Shown: positions 12,098-20,106 of the stretch, piece by piece
Position numbering within the stretch: the stretch's first letter is position 1
Layout of the letters: each line of letters begins with the position of its first letter
Assembly: GCF_900186995.1 (NCBI RefSeq)
Contig: NZ_LT906463.1
Span: forward strand, 124,001 to 188,000
DNA from: Haemophilus pittmaniae
GTDB lineage: Bacteria > Pseudomonadota > Gammaproteobacteria > Enterobacterales > Pasteurellaceae
Direction: 5' to 3'
Length of the DNA: 64,000 bases
Notes under the pieces: generated by a model
Databases searched by the model: none
What the model was told of the DNA's origin: nothing
Seen by the model: only the letters and a program-made list of their open reading frames with translations
Translations under genes and position numbers: made by a program

Positions 12098-13498
12098 ATG
12101 AACAAAAAACAGTTTATACGAGAATTGGTTAATGAACTATCTGCAAATAATTTAGCAATTTTTGCTGGGGCTGGATTATCTGTTGCTGCTGGATTCGTGG
12201 ATTGGAAAGGGTTGCTTAAAGATTTAGCTGAAGAATTAGATTTGAATATTGACAAGGAAGAAAATGATCTAATTTCCTTAGCACAATACTACATTAACGA
12301 AAAACAGGGTAATCGTTCTAAAATAAATCAAATCATTTTGAATGAATTTTCTCAACAAGCAGTTCTAACGGAGAACCATAAAATTTTAGCTAGATTACCT
12401 ATAGATACTTTTTGGACAACCAATTATGATTCAATGATAGAGAATGCTTTAAAAGATGCGGGGAAAGTTGTAGATATAAAACATTGTATAGAACAACTCC
12501 CTACATCTGTTCATAAGAGAGATGTTGTAGTTTATAAAATGCATGGTGATGCTTCTCTGCCAAACCAAACAGTCTTAATTAAAGATGATTATGAAAAATT
12601 TCATTTGACAAGAAATGATTTTTTTACTGCTCTGCGTGGAGATTTATTAACTAAACGTTTTCTGTTCTTAGGGTTTAGTTTTTCCGATCCTAATATTGAC
12701 TATATCTTGAGCAGAATCCGCTCATCATATAACGAAAATCAGAAAGAACATTTTTGTATTCTTCGCAAAGTTCAGAAATTACCTGAAGAAAATAAAGCAG
12801 ACTTTGAATACAGAGAGCGTAAACAAAAACTATTTATCAATGATTTACAAAGAGTAGGGATTAACGTTTTATTGGTTGACAGATATGAGGAAGTTACGGA
12901 GATTTTACGTGAGGTGGAACAAACACAAAAACGTAAAACCATCTTTATCTCAGGTGCAGCAGAAGATTATTCTCCTTACTCTCAACAAGACGTTGAAGAA
13001 TTTGTTTCTTCTCTTTCTCAAGAGATTTTAAAACTAGGATATCGTATTGTTACAGGTTTTGGATTGGGAATAGGTAGTTCAGTTATTTCAGGATCGATAA
13101 AATATCTTACAGAACAAAATTTAAAAATAGATGAGGACTATTTGATACTTCGCCCATTTCCCCAAAACAAAGAAGGAAAAGAGTTGTGGTCTGCTTGGCG
13201 TGAAGATATGATTTCTTATGCTGGTATCTCTATATTTCTATTTGGAAATAAATCACAAAATGGAGAGATAATTCAATCAAATGGCATGCAAGAAGAGTTT
13301 GATATCTCCAAAAGAAATAACAATGTCTTAATTCCCATTGCCAGTACAGGTCATATGGCAAAACAACTTTGGGAAGAAGATATGAGCAAGGAGTGCTCTG
13401 AAAATATTGAAACTGAAATGCAGGCACTATCTAAAGAAAATATTCCGTTAGATGAATTAAAATCTAATATTTTGTCAATTTTAAAAAAGGTTAAATAA
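12098..13498 (+). CDS. thsA: Thoeris effector ThsA (SIR2-SLOG NADase)
   Basis: A 466-residue protein, close to the length of the studied Bacillus ThsA. The SIR2 domain spans about residues 15-275: the GAGLS NAD-binding loop at 24-28, TTNYD with N109, and KMHGD with H149, the residues expected for NAD+ cleavage. A C-terminal SLOG/STALD domain spans about 279-440 (TIFISGAAEDYS, then GFGLGIGSSVISGSI). In known Thoeris systems this domain binds a cyclic ADP-ribose isomer made by ThsB and switches on NAD depletion. The ATG at 12098 has a GAAGAGAGA ribosome site; the longer upstream frame lacks similarity. The gene is AT-rich relative to its neighbours, suggesting transfer. Confidence 0.9.
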   Translation: MNKKQFIRELVNELSANNLAIFAGAGLSVAAGFVDWKGLLKDLAEELDLNIDKEENDLISLAQYYINEKQGNRSKINQIILNEFSQQAVLTENHKILARLPIDTFWTTNYDSMIENALKDAGKVVDIKHCIEQLPTSVHKRDVVVYKMHGDASLPNQTVLIKDDYEKFHLTRNDFFTALRGDLLTKRFLFLGFSFSDPNIDYILSRIRSSYNENQKEHFCILRKVQKLPEENKADFEYRERKQKLFINDLQRVGINVLLVDRYEEVTEILREVEQTQKRKTIFISGAAEDYSPYSQQDVEEFVSSLSQEILKLGYRIVTGFGLGIGSSVISGSIKYLTEQNLKIDEDYLILRPFPQNKEGKELWSAWREDMISYAGISIFLFGNKSQNGEIIQSNGMQEEFDISKRNNNVLIPIASTGHMAKQLWEEDMSKECSENIETEMQALSKENIPLDELKSNILSILKKVK

Positions 13499-13500
13499 CT

Positions 13501-13995
13501 ATGGCTAGAAAAGTTTTTTATAGCTTTCACTTTGATAACGATGCCTGGCGAGCTGGTCAAGTACGTAATATTGGTGTAGTTGATGGTTCCGAACCGTTAA
13601 AAGGTAATCGTTGGGAAGATGTTAAAGCTAAATCTGACAAAGAGATTGAGAAATGGATTAATGATAATCTAAAAGACAAATCTTGCCTTGTTGTTTTAAT
13701 TGGTTCAGAAACGTCAGAAAAGAAATGGGTAAAGTATGAAATCGAAACAGCTTGGAAACTAGGAAAAGCTGTATGCGGTATATACGTTCATAAATTAAAA
13801 GATGCTAATGGAGAACAATCAGATGAAGGAAATAATCCATTTTATTGTTTTACAATAGGCGATAAAAATTTATCTGAGATAGCTCCAGTATTTAAATCTT
13901 CATACCTTAGTAGTAAATATGTATATGATGATATAGCAGAGAATATTGAAGATTTAGTTGAAGAAGCAATTTCTGTTAGGGAAGAATATAAATAA
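13501..13995 (+). CDS. thsB: Thoeris sensor ThsB, TIR-like (first)
   Basis: A 164-residue TIR-like protein of the MTH538/DUF1863 type. It begins KVFYSFHFDNDAWRAGQVRN, the hallmark N-terminus of Thoeris-associated TIR proteins. It continues with a CLVVLIGSETSEKKW strand and KYEIETAW, where E80 is the likely catalytic glutamate. In the family it senses phage and turns NAD+ into the signal that activates ThsA. Its ATG is two bases after the thsA stop, indicating translational coupling. It is AT-rich like thsA. Confidence 0.88.
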   Translation: MARKVFYSFHFDNDAWRAGQVRNIGVVDGSEPLKGNRWEDVKAKSDKEIEKWINDNLKDKSCLVVLIGSETSEKKWVKYEIETAWKLGKAVCGIYVHKLKDANGEQSDEGNNPFYCFTIGDKNLSEIAPVFKSSYLSSKYVYDDIAENIEDLVEEAISVREEYK

Positions 13996-14011
13996 TTTTA
14001 GGAAGTTTATT

Positions 14012-14638
14012 ATGGGAAATAAAGTATTTATTTCATACAAGTATTCTGATGATTCAGTGCAACAATTAAGGCCATATGAATTTTTTCATGTAACAACTGC
14101 CCGTGATTATGTGGATATTATTCAAAATAAATTTGATCGAGATGGAATTCATATTAATAAAGGTGAAAAGGATGACGAGAGCTTAACTGAATTTAAAAGC
14201 GAAACTATTCGCTCAAAACTAGCGGATAAAATTTTCGATAGCTCTGTTACTATTGTTCTCCTCTCTCCGAATATGAAGGATTCTTGGAAATTAGAGAAAG
14301 ATCAATGGATACCTTGGGAAATTGCTTATTCATTAAGAAGCAAACGACGTTTAGATAACAGGAGCAAGCGTAATGCAATTTTGTTAGTAGTCTTACCTGA
14401 TAGATGTGGAAATTATGATTATGTAAATTCATATGGATTTTATTTTGATATTATTAAAAATAACTTAAATAACCTTCATACTCCATATATTGCAGATAAA
14501 CTAATAAATGGTTGCTCTAATTCATATATATTGAAGTGTAATTGGGCTCAGTTTATTTCTAATCCAAATGCTTGGATAGACGCTGCAATAGAAATTAGAG
14601 ATAAAGGAGACAAATATAATATCGTAGTAAGACCTTAG
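14012..14638 (+). CDS. Thoeris sensor ThsB, TIR-like (second)
   Basis: A 208-residue second TIR-like protein. It starts NKVFISYKYSDD and contains a TIVLLSPNMKDSW strand and WIPWEIAYSLRS, with E103 as candidate catalytic glutamate. It is only distantly similar to the first ThsB, so this is not a recent duplication. Known Thoeris loci may carry several ThsB genes that widen phage recognition for one ThsA. The start at 14012 is chosen for its TTAGGAAG ribosome site and the TIR N-terminus. The gene ends just before a palindromic Neisseria-type terminator. Confidence 0.83.
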   Translation: MGNKVFISYKYSDDSVQQLRPYEFFHVTTARDYVDIIQNKFDRDGIHINKGEKDDESLTEFKSETIRSKLADKIFDSSVTIVLLSPNMKDSWKLEKDQWIPWEIAYSLRSKRRLDNRSKRNAILLVVLPDRCGNYDYVNSYGFYFDIIKNNLNNLHTPYIADKLINGCSNSYILKCNWAQFISNPNAWIDAAIEIRDKGDKYNIVVRP

Positions 14639-14647
14639 TACATATCC

Positions 14648-14677
14648 AAAAGCCGTCTGAAATTTCAGACGGCTTTT
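14648..14677. terminator. Palindromic DUS terminator (bidirectional)
   Basis: The 24-base perfect palindrome at 14651-14674 is built from two inverted copies of the Neisseria uptake sequence GCCGTCTGAA, with A and T runs at its ends. It separates the convergent thsB and lysR-type genes. Such paired DUS terminators are a hallmark of Neisseria genomes. Confidence 0.9.
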
Positions 14678-15555
14678 ACTTTTAACGCATCCACAATCAA
14701 CTTAAACACATTGGAATGCCCGCGGCGGCTGGGGTAATAGAGGTAAAGCGGTTCGTAAGTTATAGCATACTCAGGCAACAGCTCGACCAGGTGCCCCGAA
14801 TTGAGTGCATCCGCTACGCTCATATGTGCTATCCACGCAATGCCAAGGCCGTCTGAAACGGCTTGCAGACGCAGATGATTGTTGGTGGAAAACTGCGATT
14901 TGGGCGTGAACGTAATCAGCTCTTTTTTGTATTTGAATTCCCACTGCATCTCCGTGCCGTGTTCAGCGGAGAGTTTTATGCCGATAAGGCGGTGCTGTTG
15001 CAGATCATCAATATTTTTCGGTGAACCATGTTGCGCCAAATAATCGGGCGAGGCAACCAATACCATTTTGAGCGGTGCGGAAATTGGCACCGCAATCATC
15101 TCTTTCGCTACCTTGTTACCTAACCGAACGCCCATATCAAATCCTTCTTTCACAATATCTGCCCAACGATCGTCCACCACGATTTCCAAGCGGATTTTCG
15201 GGTATTGGTTCAAAATCGGCTTTAATTTTGGATACAACACGGCTTCCGCTGCCATCGCCGGGGCGTTGATGCGAATCAATCCCGATGGCGTATTCAAAAA
15301 ATCATTTAATGCATCGACTTCTTGGTTTATGGCTTGATAAAGTGGGGAAAGTTGGTCGAAAAGCTGCTGCCCGGCTTCGGTCAGCGACACATTGCGTGTA
15401 GTGCGGTTGAACAGACGCAGGTTCAGCCGCGTTTCTAAACTTTTCATGCTATGGCTCAACGCCGAAGAAGAAATCCCTAAAAGTTGTCCAGCTTTCACAA
15501 AACTCTGCGTTTGCGCCAGTGTTAAAAAATAATTCAGTTCGTTAAAGTTCTGCAT
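14665..15555 (-). CDS. LysR-family transcriptional regulator
   Basis: A 296-residue LysR-type regulator. The N-terminal winged helix-turn-helix spans about residues 1-60 (FVKAGQLLGISSSALSHSMKSLE) and a substrate-binding periplasmic-protein-like domain follows. It is divergent from mdaB copy 2 across 177 bases, so it probably controls that gene in response to quinones or oxidants (inferred). The stop codon lies inside a Neisseria uptake sequence (GCC GTC TGA), and a second DUS occurs within the gene at 14848-14857. Both suggest a Neisseriaceae source. Confidence 0.88.
   Translation of the reverse strand: MQNFNELNYFLTLAQTQSFVKAGQLLGISSSALSHSMKSLETRLNLRLFNRTTRNVSLTEAGQQLFDQLSPLYQAINQEVDALNDFLNTPSGLIRINAPAMAAEAVLYPKLKPILNQYPKIRLEIVVDDRWADIVKEGFDMGVRLGNKVAKEMIAVPISAPLKMVLVASPDYLAQHGSPKNIDDLQQHRLIGIKLSAEHGTEMQWEFKYKKELITFTPKSQFSTNNHLRLQAVSDGLGIAWIAHMSVADALNSGHLVELLPEYAITYEPLYLYYPSRRGHSNVFKLIVDALKVKAV
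14848..14857 (+). other. Neisseria DNA uptake sequence inside lysR-type gene
   Basis: Exact GCCGTCTGAA. Confidence 0.85.
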
Positions 15556-15732
15556 TTTCTCTTTAAACTCTCTTTTATTAGTGAATTTAATTCATTACAT
15601 CATAAAGCTAAACCCTATTTATCTCAATAAAAACAAATCATAAAATGACTGCACTTTCATGAGAGTAAACAGAAGACAATATCCGTAAACATCACATCCT
15701 TTTTTTATAAATTATTTATTCTAGGAGTAAAA

Positions 15733-16311
15733 ATGAACATTTTATTATTAAACGGTGGAAAAGAATTCGGCCATTCGCATGGTGAGTTAAACCACACGCT
15801 TCACAAAAAAGCAAAAGAAGTTTTGACCGCACTTGGACACAATGTAAAAGAAACTGTGATTGATGCTGGCTATGATATTGAGGCAGAAATCGAAAAATTC
15901 TTGTGGATGGATGCCGTGATTTGGCAGATGCCTGTTTGGTGGATGCACGAGCCTTGGACAGTGAAGAAATACATAGACGAAGTATTTATCGCCGGACACG
16001 GCAAGCTTTACCACAGTGATGGCCGCCATCGTGTCAGCCCGACCGAAGGATTTGGCACAGGTGGTTTGCTGCATGGCAAAAAACACATGCTTTCGGTTAC
16101 TTGGAATGCTCCGATTGAAGCATTCACCCGTGAAGGCGACTTTTTTGAAGGAAAAAGCGTGGATGACTTGTACATGCACTTTCATAAACTCAACGAATTC
16201 CTCGGTATGAGCCGTTTACCGACATTTATGTGTAACGATGTAATTAAAAATCCACAAGTAGAACAATACTTAGCAGACTATCAAGTACACTTGAAAAAAG
16301 TGTTCGGTTAA
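15733..16311 (+). CDS. MdaB-like NAD(P)H:quinone reductase, copy 2
   Basis: A 192-residue paralogue of the protein at 9825-10403 with the same flavodoxin-fold landmarks; V replaces G in the WQMP-WWM segment. Both copies keep the internal uptake signal (here 15826-15834). It is divergently transcribed from the LysR gene, which probably regulates it. The two copies are direct repeats of about 580 bp bracketing the ATPase-Thoeris-LysR segment. A CTAGGAG ribosome site precedes ATG. Confidence 0.85.
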   Translation: MNILLLNGGKEFGHSHGELNHTLHKKAKEVLTALGHNVKETVIDAGYDIEAEIEKFLWMDAVIWQMPVWWMHEPWTVKKYIDEVFIAGHGKLYHSDGRHRVSPTEGFGTGGLLHGKKHMLSVTWNAPIEAFTREGDFFEGKSVDDLYMHFHKLNEFLGMSRLPTFMCNDVIKNPQVEQYLADYQVHLKKVFG

Positions 16312-16317
16312 TGATAA

Positions 16318-16470
16318 AACATCAACTTGAAGCGGTGGGCTTTTGCTCTCAGCGATGAAGACAAAGCCGAAATTGCCAAACTGGACGGCACGTTCGCCGC
16401 CATCGTCAATCACGACACGGTGGATAATTTGAAACGCATCTCCGCGTGGAAAATGGGTGCGCAAGTGTAG
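16318..16470 (+). pseudogene. C-terminal remnant, possibly aldo/keto reductase
   Basis: After the mdaB stop, an open frame without its own start codon encodes about 50 residues (WAFALSDEDKAEIAKLDG followed by a VNHDTVDNLKRISAW-like tail) and ends at TAG 16468-16470. The first half resembles the LS-x-ED-x-A-x-I-A-x-LD motif near the C-terminus of aldo/keto reductases. The frame appears to have been joined to the mdaB end by recombination. The family assignment is tentative. Confidence 0.4.
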
Positions 16471-16510
16471 CGAAAAACCATCTGCAATTCATCATATGAA
16501 AGGACAAAAC

Positions 16511-17011
16511 ATGATTAACGGGTTAGATATTGAACGTTTCCGAACTACCATGGCAGCGGTTGAAAACGACCATACAAAAGGCAAGGCAGCATTACGCGCC
16601 GATTCGCGCTGGGTATCCGGCACGAAGAACGAAATCTCCGTGCGCCGCTTCCCTGCCTTTACCACAGACGAACCGAAAAACATGGGCGGTGAAAACACCG
16701 CCCCAAATCCGATGGAATACCTGATCGGCGCTGCGGCAGGCTGCTGCTCCATAGGTTTCGAGTTGCAAGCAGCACAGGCAGGCGTGAAACTGGAACAGTT
16801 TGAAATATCCGCAAGGGGCGGTATCGACATGGCCAAACTGTTCGGCATGGAAGATGGCTACGGCGGACTGGATAATCTGGTGCTAACCGTAAAAGTAAAA
16901 GCCGACGCCGACCTTCCTACCCTGCAAAATTTCGCCGACCGCTCAGCCGCCACCTCCCCAGTGTTGAACAGCCTGAAAGCGCGGGCAAAAGTGGTTGTGG
17001 AAAAAATCTAG
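16511..17011 (+). CDS. OsmC family protein
   Basis: A 166-residue OsmC-like protein. It has the PNPMEYLIGAAAGCCSIGFEL segment, where a Cys pair sits at the position of the redox-active first cysteine. The second conserved cysteine of true peroxide reductases is not evident further on, so it may belong to the YhfA-like branch. The ATG at 16511 has an AAAGGAC ribosome site. Higher GC and codon use unlike the Thoeris genes fit the Neisseria-like block. It precedes a thioredoxin-like gene on the same strand (about 90 bases apart). Confidence 0.8.
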   Translation: MINGLDIERFRTTMAAVENDHTKGKAALRADSRWVSGTKNEISVRRFPAFTTDEPKNMGGENTAPNPMEYLIGAAAGCCSIGFELQAAQAGVKLEQFEISARGGIDMAKLFGMEDGYGGLDNLVLTVKVKADADLPTLQNFADRSAATSPVLNSLKARAKVVVEKI

Positions 17012-17103
17012 ACGACTCAAACCGTTTTCTTGTTTTCATTTCGTTGAAAGCCCCTTTTCTAGACAACTTGAAACGTGCTTAATCGCTCAAAGGAGTACAT
17101 GAC

Positions 17104-17439
17104 ATGCAACAACTGCACACTCTGAAAGACATCGAACAGGCCATCGCCACACACCCTTTAGTATCACTGTACATCAAAGCCCCAATCTGCGGTGTTTGTA
17201 CGGTCGTGGCCGCCCAGCTTGACTCAGCTTTGGCGGTGGAAGGAAATGTGTATGCCGTAAAAGCCGATATTGCTGAAATACCCGAAATGGCCGGGCGTTT
17301 CCACGTGCTGACCGCACCTGCATGGCTGCTGTTTTATCAAGGCAAGGAAGTAGAACGGATGGCCCGCTTCATCCCTCAGGCACAGATGAAGCAGACATTG
17401 GCAAAATGGACAAAAATAGCAGAAAGCGGACATCAGTAA
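17104..17439 (+). CDS. Thioredoxin family protein
   Basis: A 111-residue thioredoxin-fold protein. The CGVC active-site motif (CxxC) is at about residues 24-27 within KAPICGVC, and the cis-proline is in the TAPAW segment near residue 63. It has no signal peptide, so it is cytoplasmic. It likely supplies thiol reduction to neighbouring redox enzymes (OsmC, old yellow enzyme), which is inferred from position. The CGVC variant differs from the CGPC of housekeeping thioredoxin. Confidence 0.82.
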   Translation: MQQLHTLKDIEQAIATHPLVSLYIKAPICGVCTVVAAQLDSALAVEGNVYAVKADIAEIPEMAGRFHVLTAPAWLLFYQGKEVERMARFIPQAQMKQTLAKWTKIAESGHQ

Positions 17440-17454
17440 CCGGTCTATCAATGT

Positions 17455-17464
17455 TTCAGACGGC
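17455..17464 (-). other. Neisseria DNA uptake sequence
   Basis: TTCAGACGGC, the complement of GCCGTCTGAA, immediately after the thioredoxin-like gene. Confidence 0.85.
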
Positions 17465-17484
17465 TGCGGTCTTGATAATGATGC

Positions 17485-17563
17485 AAGTGGTCAAGTTTTT
17501 AAGATGATTTGCAAAACACTTAAAAATTTGACCGCTCTTTATTACGAAAAAGGTCGTCTGAAA
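17485..17563 (+). repeat. Chimeric USS/DUS intergenic element, copy 2
   Basis: AAGTGGTCAAGTTTTTAAGA, ATTTGCAAAA, AATTTGACCGCTCTTTATTA, and a one-mismatch DUS (GTCGTCTGAA) at 17553-17562. Homologous along its whole length to the elements at 10514 and 19310. Confidence 0.75.
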
Positions 17564-17706
17564 CGGCTTGCAGACTGAGATAATGATTGATGAAACGCTG
17601 TGATTTGTACACTAAAACCATCTTCTAAAAATTCCCTTTGACATTCTCCATCTTTCCTAATAAGATGCGTTCAAGTTTTTAAACATATAAACTCAAGAAG
17701 CCAAAT

Positions 17707-18018
17707 ATGCCGCAACAAACGATGAATTTAATGCGCGAGTGCATTCCCATCTTTACCGTGTTGAGTGATGAAAACCGCCATCAAATCCTGCATGTATTGT
17801 GGGAACACGGCAGGATGAATGTGAATGAGCTGACCGAGCATCTGCATCTGTCGCGTCCTGCGGTGTCGCATCATTTGAAAATTATGCTGCAAGCCGGAGC
17901 GGTGGCAGTGGAGCAGGTCGGCAAAGAGCGGTTTTACAGTATTGCCATGGCGGATGCGGTGGCGAGGTTGAAACAGCTTGCCGATTTGATGGCTCAAAAT
18001 TGCCCGCTTTCAAAATAG
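17707..18018 (+). CDS. ArsR-family transcriptional regulator
   Basis: A 103-residue winged-helix repressor of the ArsR/SmtB type. The recognition-helix segment is HLHLSRPAVSHHLKIMLQAGAV at about residues 41-62, and the wing contains GKERFYSI. No cysteine or histidine metal site of the classic CVC type is present, so the signal is probably not a metal. It lies 73 bases upstream of the old-yellow-enzyme gene on the same strand and presumably represses it and itself. Confidence 0.85.
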   Translation: MPQQTMNLMRECIPIFTVLSDENRHQILHVLWEHGRMNVNELTEHLHLSRPAVSHHLKIMLQAGAVAVEQVGKERFYSIAMADAVARLKQLADLMAQNCPLSK

Positions 18019-18091
18019 GGTTATCCGTTAACCCTTTATTTTTACTTAAATACGTTTACATTTTTAAACTTATCAACTTAAAGGAACGATT

Positions 18092-19303
18092 ATGTTATTC
18101 ACTTCATTCACTTTTCCAAACGGCAAAACTGCTAAAAACCGTATCTTCAAATCTGCCATGGAAGAGCAACTTGCCCAAAACGACCAGCCGTCTGAAAAAC
18201 TTGTCCGCCTCTACGGCACTTGGGCAAAAGGCGGTGCGGGCGTTTTGGTTACGGGCAATGTGATGGTCGCCGAAAGCGGCAAAGGTTCAATAAACGATGT
18301 GGTGATTTCAGACGACCGCAGCCTTGAGATGCTGAAAAAATGGGCGAAAGCTGGCACACAGAATGACACATTACTCATCATGCAAATCAATCATGCGGGC
18401 AAACAGTCGCCTGCGGTGGTCAATAAAACGCCGCTTGCACCGAGCGCCGTACCGTTGGTGGGCATGGATGGCTTTATCAATCCGCCGCGTGAATTGAGTG
18501 CCGATGAAATCAACGGGCTGATTCAGCAATTCGTGCAAACCGCGAAAATTGCCGAACAGTCAGGCTTTTCAGGCGTACAAATTCACGCCGCACACGGCTA
18601 TCTCATCAGCCAATTCCTCTCGCCACACCACAACCGCCGCCAAGACCAATGGGGAGGCAGTTTGGAAAATCGTATGCCCTTCCTTTTGGAAACCTACACC
18701 GCCATCCGCGCTACCGTTGGCAAAGATTTCTTGGTTGGCGTAAAACTCAATTCGGCGGATTTCCAAAAAGGCGGTTTTGATGAAAGCGAATCGGTGCAAG
18801 TGGTACAAAAACTGTCGAAAATGGGCATTGATTTTATTGAAGTTTCCGGTGGCAACTACGAAAGCCCGCAAATGCTAGCCGCCAAAGACAGCACCCGCAA
18901 ACGCGAAGCCTTCTTCATCGATTACGCCGAAAAAGCCCGTGCAGTGAGCCAAGTTCCATTGATTATTACCGGTGGCTTCCGTTCGCAAACCGCCATGGAA
19001 GACGCCTTATCCAGCGGCCATTTGGATTTGGTAGGTGTTGCCCGTCCGTTTGCCTTAGTGCCTGATTTAGCAAACCAAATGCAAAATGGCACCTACCAAA
19101 CCGTGCAAACCGACCGCATCAAAACAGGCGTAGCGTTGGTTGATAAAAAAGCAGGTGCAATGTTAGAAATGAACTGGTATATGACGCAAATGGACTTCAT
19201 TGGCCAAGGCAAACAGCCTGATCCCAAATTGTCAGCGTGGAAAGTTTTACTGAAAACTTTGTGGGAAAATGGCAAAGCAGGGTTAAGTACGGGAAGAGCT
19301 TGA
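18092..19303 (+). CDS. NADH:flavin oxidoreductase (old yellow enzyme family)
   Basis: A 403-residue TIM-barrel FMN enzyme. Diagnostic segments are IHAAHGYLISQFLSPHHNRR near residues 165-185, WGGSLENR after it, and the phosphate-binding TGGFRSQTAMEDAL and VGVARPFALVPDL near the C-terminal third. It reduces activated C=C bonds (enones, quinones, nitro compounds) with NAD(P)H. The Neisseria uptake sequence occurs within the gene at 18187-18196. The upstream ArsR gene is its likely regulator. Confidence 0.88.
   Translation: MLFTSFTFPNGKTAKNRIFKSAMEEQLAQNDQPSEKLVRLYGTWAKGGAGVLVTGNVMVAESGKGSINDVVISDDRSLEMLKKWAKAGTQNDTLLIMQINHAGKQSPAVVNKTPLAPSAVPLVGMDGFINPPRELSADEINGLIQQFVQTAKIAEQSGFSGVQIHAAHGYLISQFLSPHHNRRQDQWGGSLENRMPFLLETYTAIRATVGKDFLVGVKLNSADFQKGGFDESESVQVVQKLSKMGIDFIEVSGGNYESPQMLAAKDSTRKREAFFIDYAEKARAVSQVPLIITGGFRSQTAMEDALSSGHLDLVGVARPFALVPDLANQMQNGTYQTVQTDRIKTGVALVDKKAGAMLEMNWYMTQMDFIGQGKQPDPKLSAWKVLLKTLWENGKAGLSTGRA
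18187..18196 (+). other. Neisseria DNA uptake sequence inside OYE gene
   Basis: Exact GCCGTCTGAA within the coding region. Confidence 0.85.
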
Positions 19304-19309
19304 TGGAGT

Positions 19310-19402
19310 AAGCGGTCAAGTTTTGAAGAGCATTTGCAAAAATGCCTGACAATTTGACCGTACTTCGTTATAAAAAGCTGTCTGAAATTTCAGACGGCTT
19401 TT
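19310..19402 (+). repeat. Chimeric USS/DUS intergenic element, copy 3 (with DUS terminator)
   Basis: AAGCGGTCAAGTTTTGAAGA, ATTTGCAAAAA, AATTTGACCGTACTTCGTTAT, then GCTGTCTGAAATTTCAGACGGC, a near-palindromic DUS pair followed by T residues. The hairpin probably terminates the OYE gene and the opposing GST gene. Confidence 0.75.
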
Positions 19403-19418
19403 ATGTCAAAATTAATTA

Positions 19419-20036
19419 TTATGCCAATTTTTTTAATTCTAATTCACCAACGCGCTCACAGGCTTTACGGTAATATTCGTTGCTTTCCACTTGGGCAACG
19501 AAACGTTCAATGTTAGGAAATTGACCTTTAGGTACGAGCATGAGAGCAAATTGTAGAGGGAAAGACATCATGATATCTGCACCGCTTAACTCTTTGCCTA
19601 AAAACCAGGTTTTACCATGTAGGCTATTTTCTATATAGTTGAGGTGTAGGTTAAATTGAGCATCGCAAAATGGCTTCATGGCTTCTGACTGAGTCATGTA
19701 TTTCATTATCATGGCTGGCATAGCGGAACCTTCTGCGTAATGCACCCATTGCAAATAGTTCACGTAGTCTGCATGGTTGATATCAGGATGTAACTTGCCG
19801 TTACCATAACGAGCTAGAATATATTCAACAATCGCACCGCTTTCTGCAACGATGGTTTCATCGTCTTTAATCAGTGGCGATTTACCAAGTGGGTGAATAT
19901 TGTGTAGCTCTTTAGGCGCTAATTTAGTCACGGGATCTCGCTCAAAATTTTGTACGTTATATGGTAGATTCAAAGCTTCCAGTAACCATGCGATACGTTG
20001 TGAACGAGACTGTTTAAGGTTATATAGGGTAATCAT
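19419..20036 (-). CDS. Glutathione S-transferase family protein
   Basis: A 205-residue GST. The N-terminal thioredoxin-like domain (residues 1-80) has LKQSRSQRIAWLLEAL at the start and a VAESGAIVEYIL glutathione-binding segment near residue 64. An all-helical C-terminal domain (about 88-205) includes FLGKELSGADIMMSFPLQF. It conjugates or reduces electrophiles with glutathione in the cytoplasm. A GGAGCAAATATG arrangement gives its start. It runs in the same direction as ohr, 70 bases upstream of it on this strand, so the two may be co-transcribed. Confidence 0.88.
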   Translation of the reverse strand: MITLYNLKQSRSQRIAWLLEALNLPYNVQNFERDPVTKLAPKELHNIHPLGKSPLIKDDETIVAESGAIVEYILARYGNGKLHPDINHADYVNYLQWVHYAEGSAMPAMIMKYMTQSEAMKPFCDAQFNLHLNYIENSLHGKTWFLGKELSGADIMMSFPLQFALMLVPKGQFPNIERFVAQVESNEYYRKACERVGELELKKLA

Positions 20037-20106
20037 ATTTGCTCCTTTTTTCTATAAATTAAGGTAGCTGAGTACTACTTGATGTATTCAAGCTGCCTTT
20101 GTTTTA

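Noticed and set aside
15787..16185. Minus-strand frame of 132 codons opposite mdaB copy 2
   Set aside because: Antisense shadow; not kept intact opposite the paralogous copy.
19419..20036. GST as part of the Neisseria transfer
   Set aside because: No DUS inside the gene and its AT-richer composition is like the backbone; the origin cannot be decided by eye.
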